From Adiantum capillus-veneris (lineage: Eukaryota; Streptophyta; Polypodiopsida; Polypodiales; Pteridaceae): a DNA stretch of 62,000 nt. Positions 10,787-23,121 of the stretch are shown here, piece after piece (position 1 is the first letter of the stretch; every line of letters begins with the position of its first letter). The notes under the pieces were generated by a model, which did not search any database, was not told the DNA's origin, and saw nothing but the letters and a program-made list of their open reading frames with translations. The translations under genes were made by a program, and so were the position numbers. The stretch spans positions 5,608,466-5,670,465 of the forward strand of contig CM043959.1 in assembly GCA_014529385.2 (NCBI GenBank). The letters run 5' to 3'.

Positions 10787-13092
10787 AAGTGGTGGACCTT
10801 GAGACCAATGGACTATAAGGACCTCCAAACAATACCTTGTACACTCAATCCTTCTTGGTATCTAGGTTGGACAAGTGGTGGACCTTGTTCAAATTCTCTA
10901 ACCACTCTCTCTAACATGGTGACATAATTTAGGTGTGATAAATTCATATCTATGCAAACTAATATCAGTTTAGGCTTGTTAATTTGAATTTGTTTGAATT
11001 TATGTACAATATAATGATTTGAGGTTTGCATATTTGAATTTAGGTGGTATAATGATATCTTTTTGTGGTAAACTTGAATTTAAAATCAATTTTGCGTGGA
11101 ATATTTTAAATTTAAGTAGTAAAATTTAAATTTTTATAAAAAAGTTTGAATTTTAAAATTTGGGCGGGATAGTTTAAAATTTAGGCGGGATATTTAAGAT
11201 TTGGGAGGGATATTTTAAATTTAGGCGGGAAGGTTTTGAATTTATAGCGAGATCTCCCTTACATAAGAGAGTATAGGTTGGACAAGTGGTGGACCTTCAA
11301 GCTAGAGCATCCATGCTACTGGACATGATAGGTAGGGAATCTAGTTGAATATTGTATGTATAATATATATGTAATAGATCTAGCTTGGACAAGTGGTGGA
11401 CCTTGGAATAAAACCCCATGTAAAACATATCATGCACATTCCAAGTGGTCAAAAAAAATATCATTTAGAATATAGCCTTATAGGTTGGACAAGTGGTGGA
11501 CCTTAACACCCAGATATTCTTCATATAATGACATAGAGTGGAAAACTGGTGAATCTTGAGACCAAACCATGCTACTAGCGATAATAGCTTGGACAAGTGG
11601 TGGACCTTGAAAGTAAACCCCCCATCTACGAAATATCGTGGGTTTAAGGTATTTCGATGGAGCCTAGCATCTTGGAGACATCGTGCATCTTGCTTCTCTT
11701 CATGTTTCAATGGAGCCTATCTTGGACAAATGGTGGAGCATCCTTCTCTCCATGTTTCAATGGACCCTAGCTTGGACAAGTGGTGGACCTTTACTTCTCT
11801 CTATTATTCAATAGAGTTAGCTTGGACAAGTGGTGGACCTTGGAACCAAACCCCCATTTAAAACCTATCATGGTCACTCCAAGTGGTGAGAAAGAATAAC
11901 CTTTAAGATATAGCCTTATAGGTTGGACAAGTGGTGGACCTTAACACCCTAATATTCTTAATATAATGACATAGAGTGAAAAAGTGGTGAATCTTGAGAC
12001 AAAACCACTCATGCTACTAGCACTAATAGCTTGGACAAGTGGTGGACCTTGAATGTAAACCCCCCATGTTTCAATAGAGTTAGCTTCGACAAATGGTGGA
12101 GCATCCTTCTCTCCATGTTTCAATGGACCCTAGCTTGGACAAGTGGTGGACCTTTGTTCTCTCTATGTTTCAATAGAGTTAGCTTGGACAAGTGGTGGAC
12201 CTTGGAAGCAAACCCCCATGTAAAACCTATCATGGTCACTCTAAGTGGTAATAAAGAATAACCTTTAAGATGTAGCCTTATAGGTTGGACAAGTGGTGGA
12301 CCTTAACACGCGCATATTCTTTAATTTAATGACATAGAGTGGAAAAGTGGTGAATCTTGAGACCAAACCACTCAGGCTACTAGCAATAATAGCTTGGACA
12401 AGTGGTGGACCTTGACTGTAAACCCCTCATCTACGACATATCGTGGGTTTAATGTTTTTCGATGGAGCCTAGCATCTTGGAGACATGGTGCACCTTGATT
12501 CTCCTCATGTTTCAATGGAGCCTACCTTGCACAAATGGTGGAGCATCCTTCTCTCCATGTTTCAATGGACCCTAGCTTAGACAAGGGGTGGACCTTTGCT
12601 TCTCTCTATGTTTCAATAGAGTTAGCTTGGACAAGTGGTGGACCTTGGAACCAAACCCCCATGTAAAACCTATCATGGTCACTCCAAGTAGTAAGAAAGA
12701 ATAACCTTTAAGATGTAGCCTTATAGGTTGGACAAGTGGTGGACCTTAACACCCACATATTCTTAATAAAAGTGGTGAATCTTGAGACCAAACCACTCAG
12801 GCTACTAGCAATAATAGCTTGGACAAGTGGTGGACCTTGAATGTAAACCCCTCATCTACGAAATATCGTGGGTTTAATGTATTTCGATGGAGCCTAGCAG
12901 CTTGGAGACATGGTGCAGCTTGCTTCTCGTCATGTTTCAATGGATCCTATCTTGGACAAATGGTGGAGCATCCTTCTCTCCATGTTTCAATGGACCCTAG
13001 CTTGGACAAGTGGTGGACCTTTGTTTTCTCTATGTTTCAATAGAGTTAGCTTGGACAAGTGGTGGACCTTGGAACCAAACCCCCATGTAAAA
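10787..13092. repeat. Array B of short-core repeats, left arm
   Basis: The same 20-base core as array A sits in a different larger unit. TAGGTTGGACAAGTGGTGG followed by ACCTTAACAC starts at 11481, 11919, 12281 and 12724, giving periods near 440 with one shorter unit of about 362. Within a unit the core appears four to five times, separated by ATGTTTCAATGGA and GGAACCAAACCCCCATG segments. The core GGTGGACCTT also appears near 10865, 11277 and 11388 before the regular units begin. No gene is supported; repeated peptides in short frames are translations of the core. Confidence 0.9.
11040..11260. repeat. AT-rich block with repeated GGCGGGA, left arm
   Basis: A run of AAATTTA/TTTAAATTT sequence holds TTTGGGCGGGATA, TTTAGGCGGGATA, TTTGGGAGGGATA and TTTAGGCGGGAAGG between about 11158 and 11232. 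It is mirrored at about 15020-15240. The motif resembles E2F sites (TTTSGCGC/GGCGGGAA), but a simple AT-rich degenerate repeat is equally possible. Confidence 0.6.
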
Positions 13093-13179
13093 AAACGTAT
13101 TAAGGTCACACCACTTGTCCAATATAAGGCTACATCTTAAAGGTTATTCTTTATTACCACTTGGAGTGACCATGATAGG
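13093..13179. other. Asymmetric centre of the giant palindrome
   Basis: These 87 bases separate the arms. They are themselves part of an array B unit in right-arm orientation (ACCACTTGTCCAA, TTAAAGGTTATTCTTT, ACTTGGAGTGACCATGATAGG), whose counterpart in the left arm lies in earlier units. The join therefore fell inside the repeat array rather than at a transposon end. Confidence 0.75.
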
Positions 13180-15490
13180 TTTTACATGGGGGTTTGGTTC
13201 CAAGGTCCACCACTTGTCCAAGCTAACTCTATTGAAACATAGAGAGAAGCAAAGGTCCACCACTTGTCCAAGCTAGGGTCCATTGAAACATGGAGAGAAG
13301 GATGCTCCACCATTTGTCCAAGATAGGCTCCATTGAAACATGACGAGAAGCAAGCTGCACCATGTCTCCAAGATGCTAGGCTCCATCGAAATACATTAAA
13401 CCCACGATATTTCGTAGATGAGGGGTTTACATTCAAGGTCCACCACTTGTCCAAGCTATTATTGCTAGTAGCCTGAGTGGTTTGGTCTCAAGATTCACCA
13501 CTTTTATTAAGAATATGTGTGGTGTTAAGGTCCACCACTTGTCCAACCTATAAGGCTACATCTTAAAGGTTATTCTTTCTTACTACTTGGAGTGACCATG
13601 ATAGGTTTTACATGGGGGTTTGGTTCCAAGGTCCACCACTTGTCCAAGCTAACTCTATTGAAACATAGAGAGAAGCAAAGGTCCACCCCTTGTCTAAGCT
13701 AGGGTCCATTGAAACATGGAGAGAAGGATGCTCCACCATTTGTCCAAGGTAGGCTCCATTGAAACATGAGGAGAAGCAAGGTGCACCATGTCTCAAGATG
13801 CTAGGCTCCATCGAAAAACATTAAACCCACGATATGTCGTAGATGAGGGGTTTACATTCAAGGTCCACCACTTGTCCAAGCTATTATTGCTAGTAGCCTG
13901 AGTGGTTTGGTCTCAAGATTCACCACTTTTCCACTCTATGTCATTATATTAAGAATATGCGCGTGTTAAGGTCCACCACTTGTCCAACCTATAAGGCTAC
14001 ATCTTAAAGGTTATTCTTTATTACCACTTGGAGTGACCATGATAGGTTTTACATGGGGGTTTGGTTCCAAGGTCCACCACTTGTCCAAGCTAACTCTATT
14101 GAATCATAGAGAGAAACAAAGGTCCACCACTTGTCCTAAGCTAGGGTCCATTGAAACATGGAGAGAAGGATGCTCACCATTTGTCGAAGCTAACTCTATT
14201 GAAACATGGGGGGTTTACGTTCAAGGTCCACCACTTGTCCAAGCTATTAGTGCTAGTAGCATGAGTGGTTTTGTCTCAAGATTCACCACTTTTTCACTCT
14301 ATGTCATTATATTAAGAATATTAGGGTGTTAAGGTCCACCACTTGTCCAACCTATAAGGCTATATCTTAAAGGTTATTCTTTCTCACCACTTGGAGTGAC
14401 CATGATAGGTTTTAAATGGGGGTTTGGTTCCAAGGTCCACCACTTGTCCAAGCTAACTCTATTGAATAATAGAGAGAAGTAAAGGTCCACCACTTGTCCA
14501 AGCTAGGGTCCATTGAAACATGGAGAGAAGGATGCTCCACCATTTGTCCAAGATAGGCTCCATTGAAACATGAAGAGAAGCAAGATGCACGATGTCTCCA
14601 AGATGCTAGGCTCCATCGAAATACCTTAAACCCACGATATTTCGTAGATGGGGGGTTTACTTTCAAGGTCCACCACTTGTCCAAGCTATTATCGCTAGTA
14701 GCATGGTTTGGTCTCAAGATTCACCAGTTTTCCACTCTATGTCATTATATGAAGAATATCTGGGTGTTAAGGTCCACCACTTGTCCAACCTATAAGGCTA
14801 TATTCTAAATGATATTTTTTTTGACCACTTGGAATGTGCATGATATGTTTTACATGGGGTTTTGTTCCAAGGTCCACCACTTGTCCAAGCTAGATCTATT
14901 ACATATATATTATACATACAATATTCAACTAGATTCCCTACCTATCATGTCCAGTAGCATGGATGCTCTAGCTTGAAGGTCCACCACTTGTCCAACCTAT
15001 ACTCTCTTATGTAAGGGAGATCTCGCTATAAATTCAAAACCTTCCCGCCTAAATTTAAAATATCCCTCCCAAATCTTAAATATCCCGCCTAAATTTTAAA
15101 CTATCCCGCCCAAATTTTAAAATTCAAACTTTTTTATAAAAATTTAAATTTTACTACTTAAATTTAAAATATTCCACGCGAAATTGATTTTAAATTCAAG
15201 TTTACCACAAAAAGATATCATTATACCACCTAAATTCAAATATGCAAACCTCAAATCATTATATTGTACATAAATTCAAACAAATTCAAATTAACAAGCC
15301 TAAACTGATATTAGTTTGCATAGATATGAATTTATCACACCTAAATTATGTCACCATGTTAGAGAGAGTGGTTAGAGAATTTGAACAAGGTCCACCACTT
15401 GTCCAACCTAGATACCAAGAAGGATTGAGTGTACAAGGTATTGTTTGGAGGTCCTTATAGTCCATTGGTCTCAAGGTCCACCACTTGTGG
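13180..15490. repeat. Array B, right arm
   Basis: Reverse-complement counterpart of 10787-13092. The core now reads AAGGTCCACCACTTGTCCAA on the plus strand and occurs throughout. Unit order and spacing follow the left arm, with small differences such as a missing base in the GATGCTCACCATTTG segment near 14170. Confidence 0.85.
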
Positions 15491-15937
15491 TAAGGGTCAC
15501 CAAAAAGTGTATATATTCATCCAAAGAAATACACGTATTTTTGGTCTACATGTCCTAGTTTAAACCATTTATGTCCATTAGGTGTATCACTAAACAACAC
15601 TACTATTTTTGAGAAACAGAAGTTACAATCATATCTACAAATGGATTAGAGGAAAATCAGCTCAGCATACATCCAGAACTCGCTACAAGAATCGACTTTA
15701 ACAGATCACGCAAGTAAGTCTTCCATTCAATTTTACTAGTATTACAATGTGTTAGTTATTTGTGATATTTATGTATGTATATATACTATGTGTGCATATC
15801 GTAATTAAGTGTAATTGTGTATCTGCATTATGTATGAGTATTACAATGAAATAACACAAATATACATACATACACATAGATAACACAGACGCACACATAC
15901 ATGAGCATGTATTTTCAAGAGAGAGATAGCAGATACA

Positions 15938-15982
<45 letters not shown>

Positions 15983-15994
15983 ATAACTGTTTTT

Positions 15995-17620
15995 TAGAGA
16001 GAGGAGAGAGAAAGATAACAGATTTCACTGTGTTTATGTATGTGGAAGAGAGGAAGACGATGTATGGGAATATGTGCACGTATTTTCAAGAGAGAGACAA
16101 CAAGATAACAGATTTCATTGTGGTTATGTATGTGGAAGTGAGGAAGACGATGTGTGGGAATATGTGCATGTATTTTCAAGAGAGAGACAGCAAGATAACA
16201 GATTTCACTGTGGTTATGTATGTGGAAGAGAGGAAGACGATGTGTGGGAATATGTGTATGTGTGCGGGGATACTTTTAAACTATGTATCTCTGTCTTTTG
16301 ACGAGAGAGTGTGTGTGCAAGAAGAGTTACAGAGAACCATCTTCTCTATATGGAGAAAGACAGAGAGTGAGAGAGAGAGAAATACCTGTTTTTTCTCTAT
16401 TCGTGAGGTGTGCAATGTCTCCTGAGAAGACTGCCCGATCCTGCCCTTCTGGAAAGCGTTGTGTACGCTGCTGTTTCTTTGTCTTGTGCGCGAACTTTCA
16501 ATCCTGTGCACTCCACCTGTGTGTTGTGTACGATGCCGAGCTTGCTCCTCTACGCGCGCGTATACTCCAACTGTGTGCGATCCGTGTGCGCTTTCTGTGT
16601 TTTTGCTGCTCGCCTGCTTTCTCTGTGTGCGTTTCTCGTGCGCTCTCTGTGTGCCTAATCTTGATAGGGTTTATTAGAATGCCACGTATGCTACAAGTCC
16701 ATGTTTTATCATAGGATTAAAAAAAACAAAAGCAATATAAAAAATTAACCAATTCACACGGCCAAAATTAAAGAAATCATGGTTGAAAATATGAAAAACA
16801 TGCGTAACTCTATACTAGGAATTCACTTAAAAAAAAAAAAATCTTTGGCGCTGCCCCTAGCCGCGGGGGCGCTGCCCCTCGACCCCGCCCAGAACAATAT
16901 CCCAAAATCAACCTCCCAAGCCCCGCCATCGAGAGCGCTATATTCCACATCCCCATCAAGAGCGCTACCCCCAAACCTCACGTGGAAGCGCTGCCTTGTC
17001 ACCCCATTGTGGCATTGCCCTAAGACCCCGCATCTGGAGTGCTAAATGGGAACATTCTTCATTAGTGAAATTTTGAACATAAATTATATTAGCATATACT
17101 TAAATATAATACAAATATTAACATATTAGCTATACTACTAATTTACTATAGCAGTTCTAGATTATGTCCCATACTATATTTAAGGTGCCAAAGGTTTGGC
17201 CTTATGGTCCTAGATTTAGCCAAGTGGTCAACACATATAGGACCAAGTGCACACTGTGCCACAAAACTTGGCCACCACTTCACTTGCCAAAGTTTAGGCC
17301 ACATGGTCAATCCTAACTTTCCAATGTTCTTATTATGTCACCTTTTGCCTCGTGGAAAACCTAGGCTTGTTTTCACATACTCAGGCACTTCAAGCCACAA
17401 TAAATTGTCATTACTCTTCGCAACCCTTTTGTTCAAGTCTTTGAAAAAACATTGTTTAAGGCCACCCTAAACCATTTTCATTTAGGGGTGTCTAAAACTA
17501 GCTTTTTGGCAATTCGAGAAGAAAATGGTCAAAGTTTTATACTTAGTTTTAACCACTTGACCAATTCAAATATTGGAAAGCAAGGTCTTGTAATACTTTT
17601 CTTTGGACATCACACATTAA
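15995..17620. other. Right-arm copy of the 90-bp repeat and inter-array block
   Basis: Mirrors 8761-10290. The 90-bp repeat is at about 15995-16265. The GC-rich block is at about 16850-17045 and is preceded by an extra segment of about 65 bases (about 16806-16875), with a run of A and duplicated GGCGCTGCCCCT, that the left arm lacks. No gene is supported. Confidence 0.7.
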
Positions 17621-19510
17621 AACTAGGTCCCTCACTTGTCCAAGCTATGCTCTAATACAATAAAGGGCTTTTGGTTTCAAGATGCACCACTTTCCCAACC
17701 TTGATTCCATTAAAGAAGCTAGCTCTACTTAGACATTTAATAGCAAGGTCTTGCAGCAGTTCAGATTGAACATTTTCCATGGCAGCTAGGTCCACCACTT
17801 ATCTAAGCTATGCTCTAATAGAGTAAGGGGGTTTTGGTTTCAAGATCCACCACTTGTCCAAACTTGATTTGGGAAGCAAGGTCCTATAATAGTTTGCTTT
17901 GGACATTCACCATTACAACTAAGTCCACCACTTCTCCAAGCTATGTTCTAATACACTAAGGAGGTTTTGGTTTCAAGGAGAACCACTTGTACGACTCTGT
18001 TTTTGGAAGTAAGGTCTTTACATAGTTCACCTTGGACCTTGGACATTGGATACTACAACTAAGCCCACCACTTGTCCAAGATATCCTCTATATATAGCCA
18101 AAGGGTTTGGGTTTCAAGATTCACCACTTTTCCAACCTTTCTTCCATTAAAGAAAGGAGGGGCTTTATAACTAGGTCCACCACTTGTCCAAGCTATGCTC
18201 TGATATAGAAAGGGGATTTTGGTTTCAAGGTCCACCACGTGTTCAACCTTGCAAGACTCAAGGGATACTTGGACATTGGAAAGCATAGTCCTATAGTAGT
18301 TGATAGGTGGCAGTGGGTATTACAACTAGGTCCAACCTATGCTCTCATATAGCAAAGAGGCTTTGCTTTCAAGGTCCACCACTTGTCCAACCTTGCTTCC
18401 ATTAAAGAAATGAGGGGCTACGTAAACATTGGCAAGCAAGGTAGCAAGGTTCTAAGGTGTTTCACCTTGGATATTGGGCATTATAACTAGGTCCACCACT
18501 TGTCCAAGCTATGCTCTGATAAAGAAAGGGGATTTTCGTTTCAAGGTCCACCATGTGTTCAACCTTTCTAATATAGAAAGGGGATTTTTGTTTCAAGGTC
18601 CACCACGTGTTCAACCTTGAAAGACTCAAGGGATACTTGGACATTGGAAAGCATAGTCCTATAGTAGTTGATAGGTGGCAGTGGGTATTAAAACTAGGTC
18701 CAACCTATGCTCTTATATAGCAAAGAGGCTTTGGTTTCAAGGTCCACCACTTGTCCAACCTTACTTCCATTAAAGAAATGAGGGGCTACGTAAACATTGG
18801 CAAGCAAGGTAGCAAAGTCCTAAGGTATTTCACCTTGGATATTGGGCATTATAACTAGGTCCACCACTTGTCCAAGCTATGCTCTGATAAAGAAAGGGGA
18901 TTTTCGTTTCAAGGTCCACCATGGTTCAACCTTTCTAATATAGAAAGGGGATTTTTGTTTCAAGGTCCACCACGTGTTCAACCTTGAAAGACTCAAGGGA
19001 TACTTGGACATTGGAAAGCATAGTCTTATAGTAGTTGATAGTGGCAGTGGGTATTAAAACTAGGTCCAACCTATGCTCTTATATAGCAAAGAGGCTTTGG
19101 TTTCAAGGTCCACCACTTGTCCAACTTACTTCCATTAAAGAAATGAGGGGCTACGTAAACATTGGCAAGCAAGGTAGCAAAGTCCTAAGGTATTTCACCT
19201 TGGATATTGGGCATTATAACTAGGTCCACCACTTGTCCAAGCTATGCTCTGATATAGAAAGGGGATTTTGTTTCAAGGTCCACCACGTGTTCAACCTTGA
19301 AAGACTCAAGGGATACTTGGACATTGGAAAGCATAGTCCTATAGTAGTTGATAGGTGGCAGTGGGTATTACAACTAGGTCCACCACTTGTCCAACCTATG
19401 CTCTCATATAGCAAAGAGGCTTTGGTTTCAAGGTCCACCACTTGTCCAACCTTGCTTCCATTAATATAGCAAGGAGGATTTGGTCTCAAGGTTCACCACT
19501 TGTCCAACCT
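17620..19510. repeat. Array A, right arm
   Basis: Mirror of 6840-8760 with the core as AAGGTCCACCACTTGTCCAA and the 368-base larger unit. A few units have single-base losses relative to the left arm (for example CCACCATGGTTCAACC near 18917 and CCAACTTACTTCC near 19120). Confidence 0.9.
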
Positions 19511-19603
19511 ATGCAAACCTTTTCATGTTGTAGCATGATTTTTGGTTTGAAGAGTATTTTTCTATAACTATGGATTTAACAATGTAATCTTTTTACTTAC
19601 AGG

Positions 19604-22600
19604 ATGGACTTCGAATCTGGGGAGAAAGTACATATGATACTTGACAATGAAATCGTTGGTATTGGTTGTGTGTGTGTAGAACAGATCCAGATTCCACTTG
19701 TGGTGGTACAAAGATAGGGCTGGGAAATGTCTCCATACTAGTGGAGGAATGCTTGAAGGATGTGGTCCTACCTTTTCCTACAATGGATACTTCATCTCTC
19801 CAAGGCTCATTATGGAGTGCTGTTCGATGGTCAAAGCTTCTTTTGCAATCTTTTGTATTAAATGGGAACTTAATTGATCCACACGAAAGCTACAATGGTG
19901 ATGAAGAACATGATCATTCTGATCCTCTAGTTACAGATGCAATACCTATGACAAGCCCAGAATTTGAAGCAATGATTCGAGAGTCTTGGAGAAATCAGAG
20001 GGTCCTTTTAAAAGATGACACAATGATGCAAACCATGAATGAAGGGACCATCTTATATGTATTTCCACATGATTATGTCAACTTTCAGGAACTTGGTCCT
20101 GATTGTGTGGGTGTGGGTATTGAAAGAGAAAATGCAAGCATTGATGATGTGGTTGAAGTGGGTAGCATCACTTTGCTAAAGTGGCCCATCAAGCAGACAA
20201 CAATGTTGAATGGGAGCCCATTACAACGCTTTGTTCCTGTTGATGGCATGCATGCTACATATGAGGATGTATCCAACGATGGCAATGTTGGAAAAAAACT
20301 TGATGGGAGTAATGTTGTCCAGTTGTCAAGGAAGAGACGATACACTTTCATGAACAGGACTCAAAAATCAAAAGCAGCACCAGCTTCGACTTTTTACCTT
20401 TCAAACAAATCAATTCAAAGGGTATCATGCATTGATTGTTGTGCACAAAAATGCTGCCAATTTGCAGATCGTGATATGGTGACAAGGTTACGACAACAAT
20501 TTTGGGGAGAGTCTCAAAAATCACGCACTAATTATGTTTATGATGTTCTTTCTATATGTTATCAGAAAGATGAGAAGTCACGATACCAATTCAGGCTAAA
20601 TGGCTCTATTGTTTGTTGTAGAGCATGGTATGAGCTACATGGAATACCAAAGACATCATTTTATCGATACAAGGAGAACTTTGAAAATGGTGTGCGCCAA
20701 TATGTACATGGGAACACATGTACATTGAGAAGGGGACTTCAACATACTAGTTTAGCAAGAGCACTACTAAATGAGTTTGTGGAAAACAACTCTGAGAAGA
20801 TGCCACATAGAAGTAGAACACTGCTAGATGGCTCAAGAGAGACTCAATTGGTGATTCCATCAACATACAAACAAGTGGATATTTTATGTGAAATCAACAC
20901 GACACTTGACCAAATGGGCTATGAGAAGAAGCTATCCCAATCTTCTTTTGGTAGAATTTGGAACAAAGAGTACCCACATGTCACTTTAACAAAGACGAGT
21001 GAGTTCTCTAAGTGCAATATTTGTAGCTCAATCAAGGCAAGGTTAGAAGCTAAACCTTCTCTTGAAGAGAGAGCTCTTCTCTTGAGGGAGAGAGAAGTTC
21101 ACATGGCACAACAAAAGAGTTGCAGAAGCCTATATTATGCATGGCGCACGTATTCAGAAACTCAACCACAAAAATATGTATGCATAATCCATGATAAGAT
21201 GGATCAAAAGAAGACTGCCATTCCTAGATTACGCATTGTTCCCAAGGGTGTGGATTCAGGATATAATCTGCAGGTGGCATTGATTGGCATGATCACTCAT
21301 GGACATGGAGAAGGTCATTACGGACACTTTGTCTTGAATGGTTTGTGGCCAGCTGATCCAAATCTTACAATTGGCTCAATTGCTAATTGTTTACATAACC
21401 TCGAGAGGATAGATAAGCATCCTCTTGGTGATCTAGTAACAAATGGACTTCCAAGGAGCAATATTTCACTACTACATGCTTTGAACTCAAGGGATGCTTT
21501 GGACTACCATAACTTGAGTGATGGAAAAGAGCCCATTGTGCAGTCGTCAGAAATTGCAGAAGAGGAATTGGGGTCAACATTTCGCAGATTGCCAGAGAAC
21601 TTGTTGCTACAATTGGATAATTGTGCAGGGGAAAACAAAAATCGATACTTATTTGCCTATTTGTCAATGCTTGTTGCAAGGGGTGTTTTCAAAACCATCC
21701 AGCTGGGATTTTTAATGGTTGGGCATACACATGAGGACATAGACGCCATGTTTAGTAGGTTTTCAGAGAAGTTGAGAGTTACACAAACCTATACTTTGCC
21801 ACATTTGATGGATACATTACGAAACAGCTCATCTTCATCTCCAGCTCCATTTTTTCTCACAAAGATCCCCGATTTCAAGCAATATTGTGATGGCTATCTT
21901 TGTGATGGACAAGACATACTTGTTGGACATTCCAAACCGCTTCAGTTCAGGTTCTTTATGCAGGATGAGACACCAATGATGCAATATAAGGCACATGTAG
22001 GTGTATCAAGTTGGAGTGGAAGTATTCGCCTTTGGAAAACAGACACAGAAGGCAAGCCAATGTTACCACATGGAGATCCACCTCTAGTACAAATGGCGGA
22101 GTATGTCAAGGCCCACGAAGAAGTCATTTTGGGGCTAAAGAACTATATAAAATTTTGGAAAAATTTAGGGAATGGTTCAAGTATTCCGCGATATTATAGA
22201 CCGTGATAGATTATTGGAGTAAGGTAATTGAAGAGATTGGAAAAGCAATCATATCAGAGGGAGTCTTGTATGAAATGTTTTGGCCAAAAACTCAAGAATA
22301 TTCTCACCTACAAAGCACTACAATGAATTTGCAACAAGGAGCAGAAAGATTCCTAGGCCTTGAAGAGTTGAACGATCATTTTTGTGGGCCTCAACGAGAT
22401 AGGCCAAGGGAAGAGTTTGACCCTATGTCTGATGTGCACCAAGGTGACTTTCTTATGCTTGTTCCGAGTGACACAGAAATCTATCCAGTGTGGCTTGCAA
22501 TGGCTTTATCTGACATTGATAATGAGCCTACATCACCAAACTACAGAAAACTCTTGATTCAATATTGGGCACCTTGCGCGAGAAAAAGTGGGATGACAGA

Positions 22601-22832
22601 TACTCAAGCTTACAGTAATTGTTGGAAGGGTTATTGGGCTGTCAACTATAAGGACCCACAAGTGTGGGAAACTATAGATGCAATTGTTTGGTCCTGGAGA
22701 CCCAACAAAGAAGGACCATTTTCTAGAATAAAGATTCCAGAAAGACATGCTCTAAAAGCCAAAGAAGGCCTCACTCGTGCACATCAGCCACACTTGGATC
22801 AAAGTTCAGATATGGTATCAAATGTGGAGTAG
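19604..22832 (+). pseudogene. DUF7869-like putative transposase, right-arm copy (frameshifted)
   Basis: Same gene as 3511-6738, reading outward on the plus strand. Two small indels break it. After about codon 22, a GT run is two bases longer than in the left copy, which throws the frame into a stop. Near 22200 a CCC has become CC, so the frame closes just after the DIDAMF block and the region that follows, and the last 209 codons continue in another frame. Elsewhere only about three residues differ from the left copy (for example H/D near residue 180 and I/V near 370). Both lesions lie in simple runs, so sequencing error is a fair alternative to true mutation. The acceptor-like tract at 19588-19603 is kept. 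Confidence 0.75.
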
Positions 22833-23121
22833 AATTATGTGGAGCTTCTATTGTGACTATACTAGTCAATTTGTAAACAAAATCTTTTTTGTATCTTCCT
22901 TTGTTTTATGTAATTTATAGTTATTATTCAAATCCATGTGTTGTACATCCTCTTGACTTTTGGTGTTTATCAACACCACAATCCTATGAGATTTTCACTT
23001 TATTTACTAGCCACACACCTCAATTTTTCCCACTTTAAGTGGAAAATTCCCAAATTACATGAATTCGGTCGATTTGGAGATTCCCATAATGTGAGATTTT
23101 TACCAAAATACCTAATATGGT

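Larger units (their letters stand above)
3222..13092. repeat. Left arm of a giant inverted repeat (about 9.87 kb)
   Basis: From ACCATATTAGGTATTTTGG at 3222 to CCCCATGTAAAA ending at 13092, the sequence is the near-perfect reverse complement of 13180-23121. Matches were followed through the outer 290 bp, the 1075-codon gene, both short-repeat arrays, the 90-bp tandem repeat and the AT-rich GGCGGGA block. Outside 3222 identity stops at once and no flanking direct duplication is visible. Outer-to-inner order is untranslated end, outward-reading gene, array A, mixed spacer, array B. See the findings on origin and possible artefact. Confidence 0.9.
13180..23121. repeat. Right arm of the giant inverted repeat (about 9.94 kb)
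   Basis: This is the reverse complement of 3222-13092, ending with ACCAAAATACCTAATATGGT at 23121. Differences seen by eye are sparse single-base changes and small indels in homopolymers or dinucleotide runs, a longer (GA)n run near 15950-15980, and an extra block of roughly 65 bases at about 16806-16875. The extra block and two frameshifts in the gene show that the arms are not identical. Confidence 0.9.

Noticed and set aside
6854-19489. Many short open frames with repeated peptides such as LDKWWTL and AWTSGGP on both strands
   Set aside because: They are translations of the arrayed core in different frames, mirror each other across the palindrome and have no start or length constraint.
3222-23121. 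Chloroplast-type inverted repeat or an organelle insertion
   Set aside because: No rRNA, tRNA or plastid genes are present. The arms contain a transposase-like gene and satellite-like arrays.
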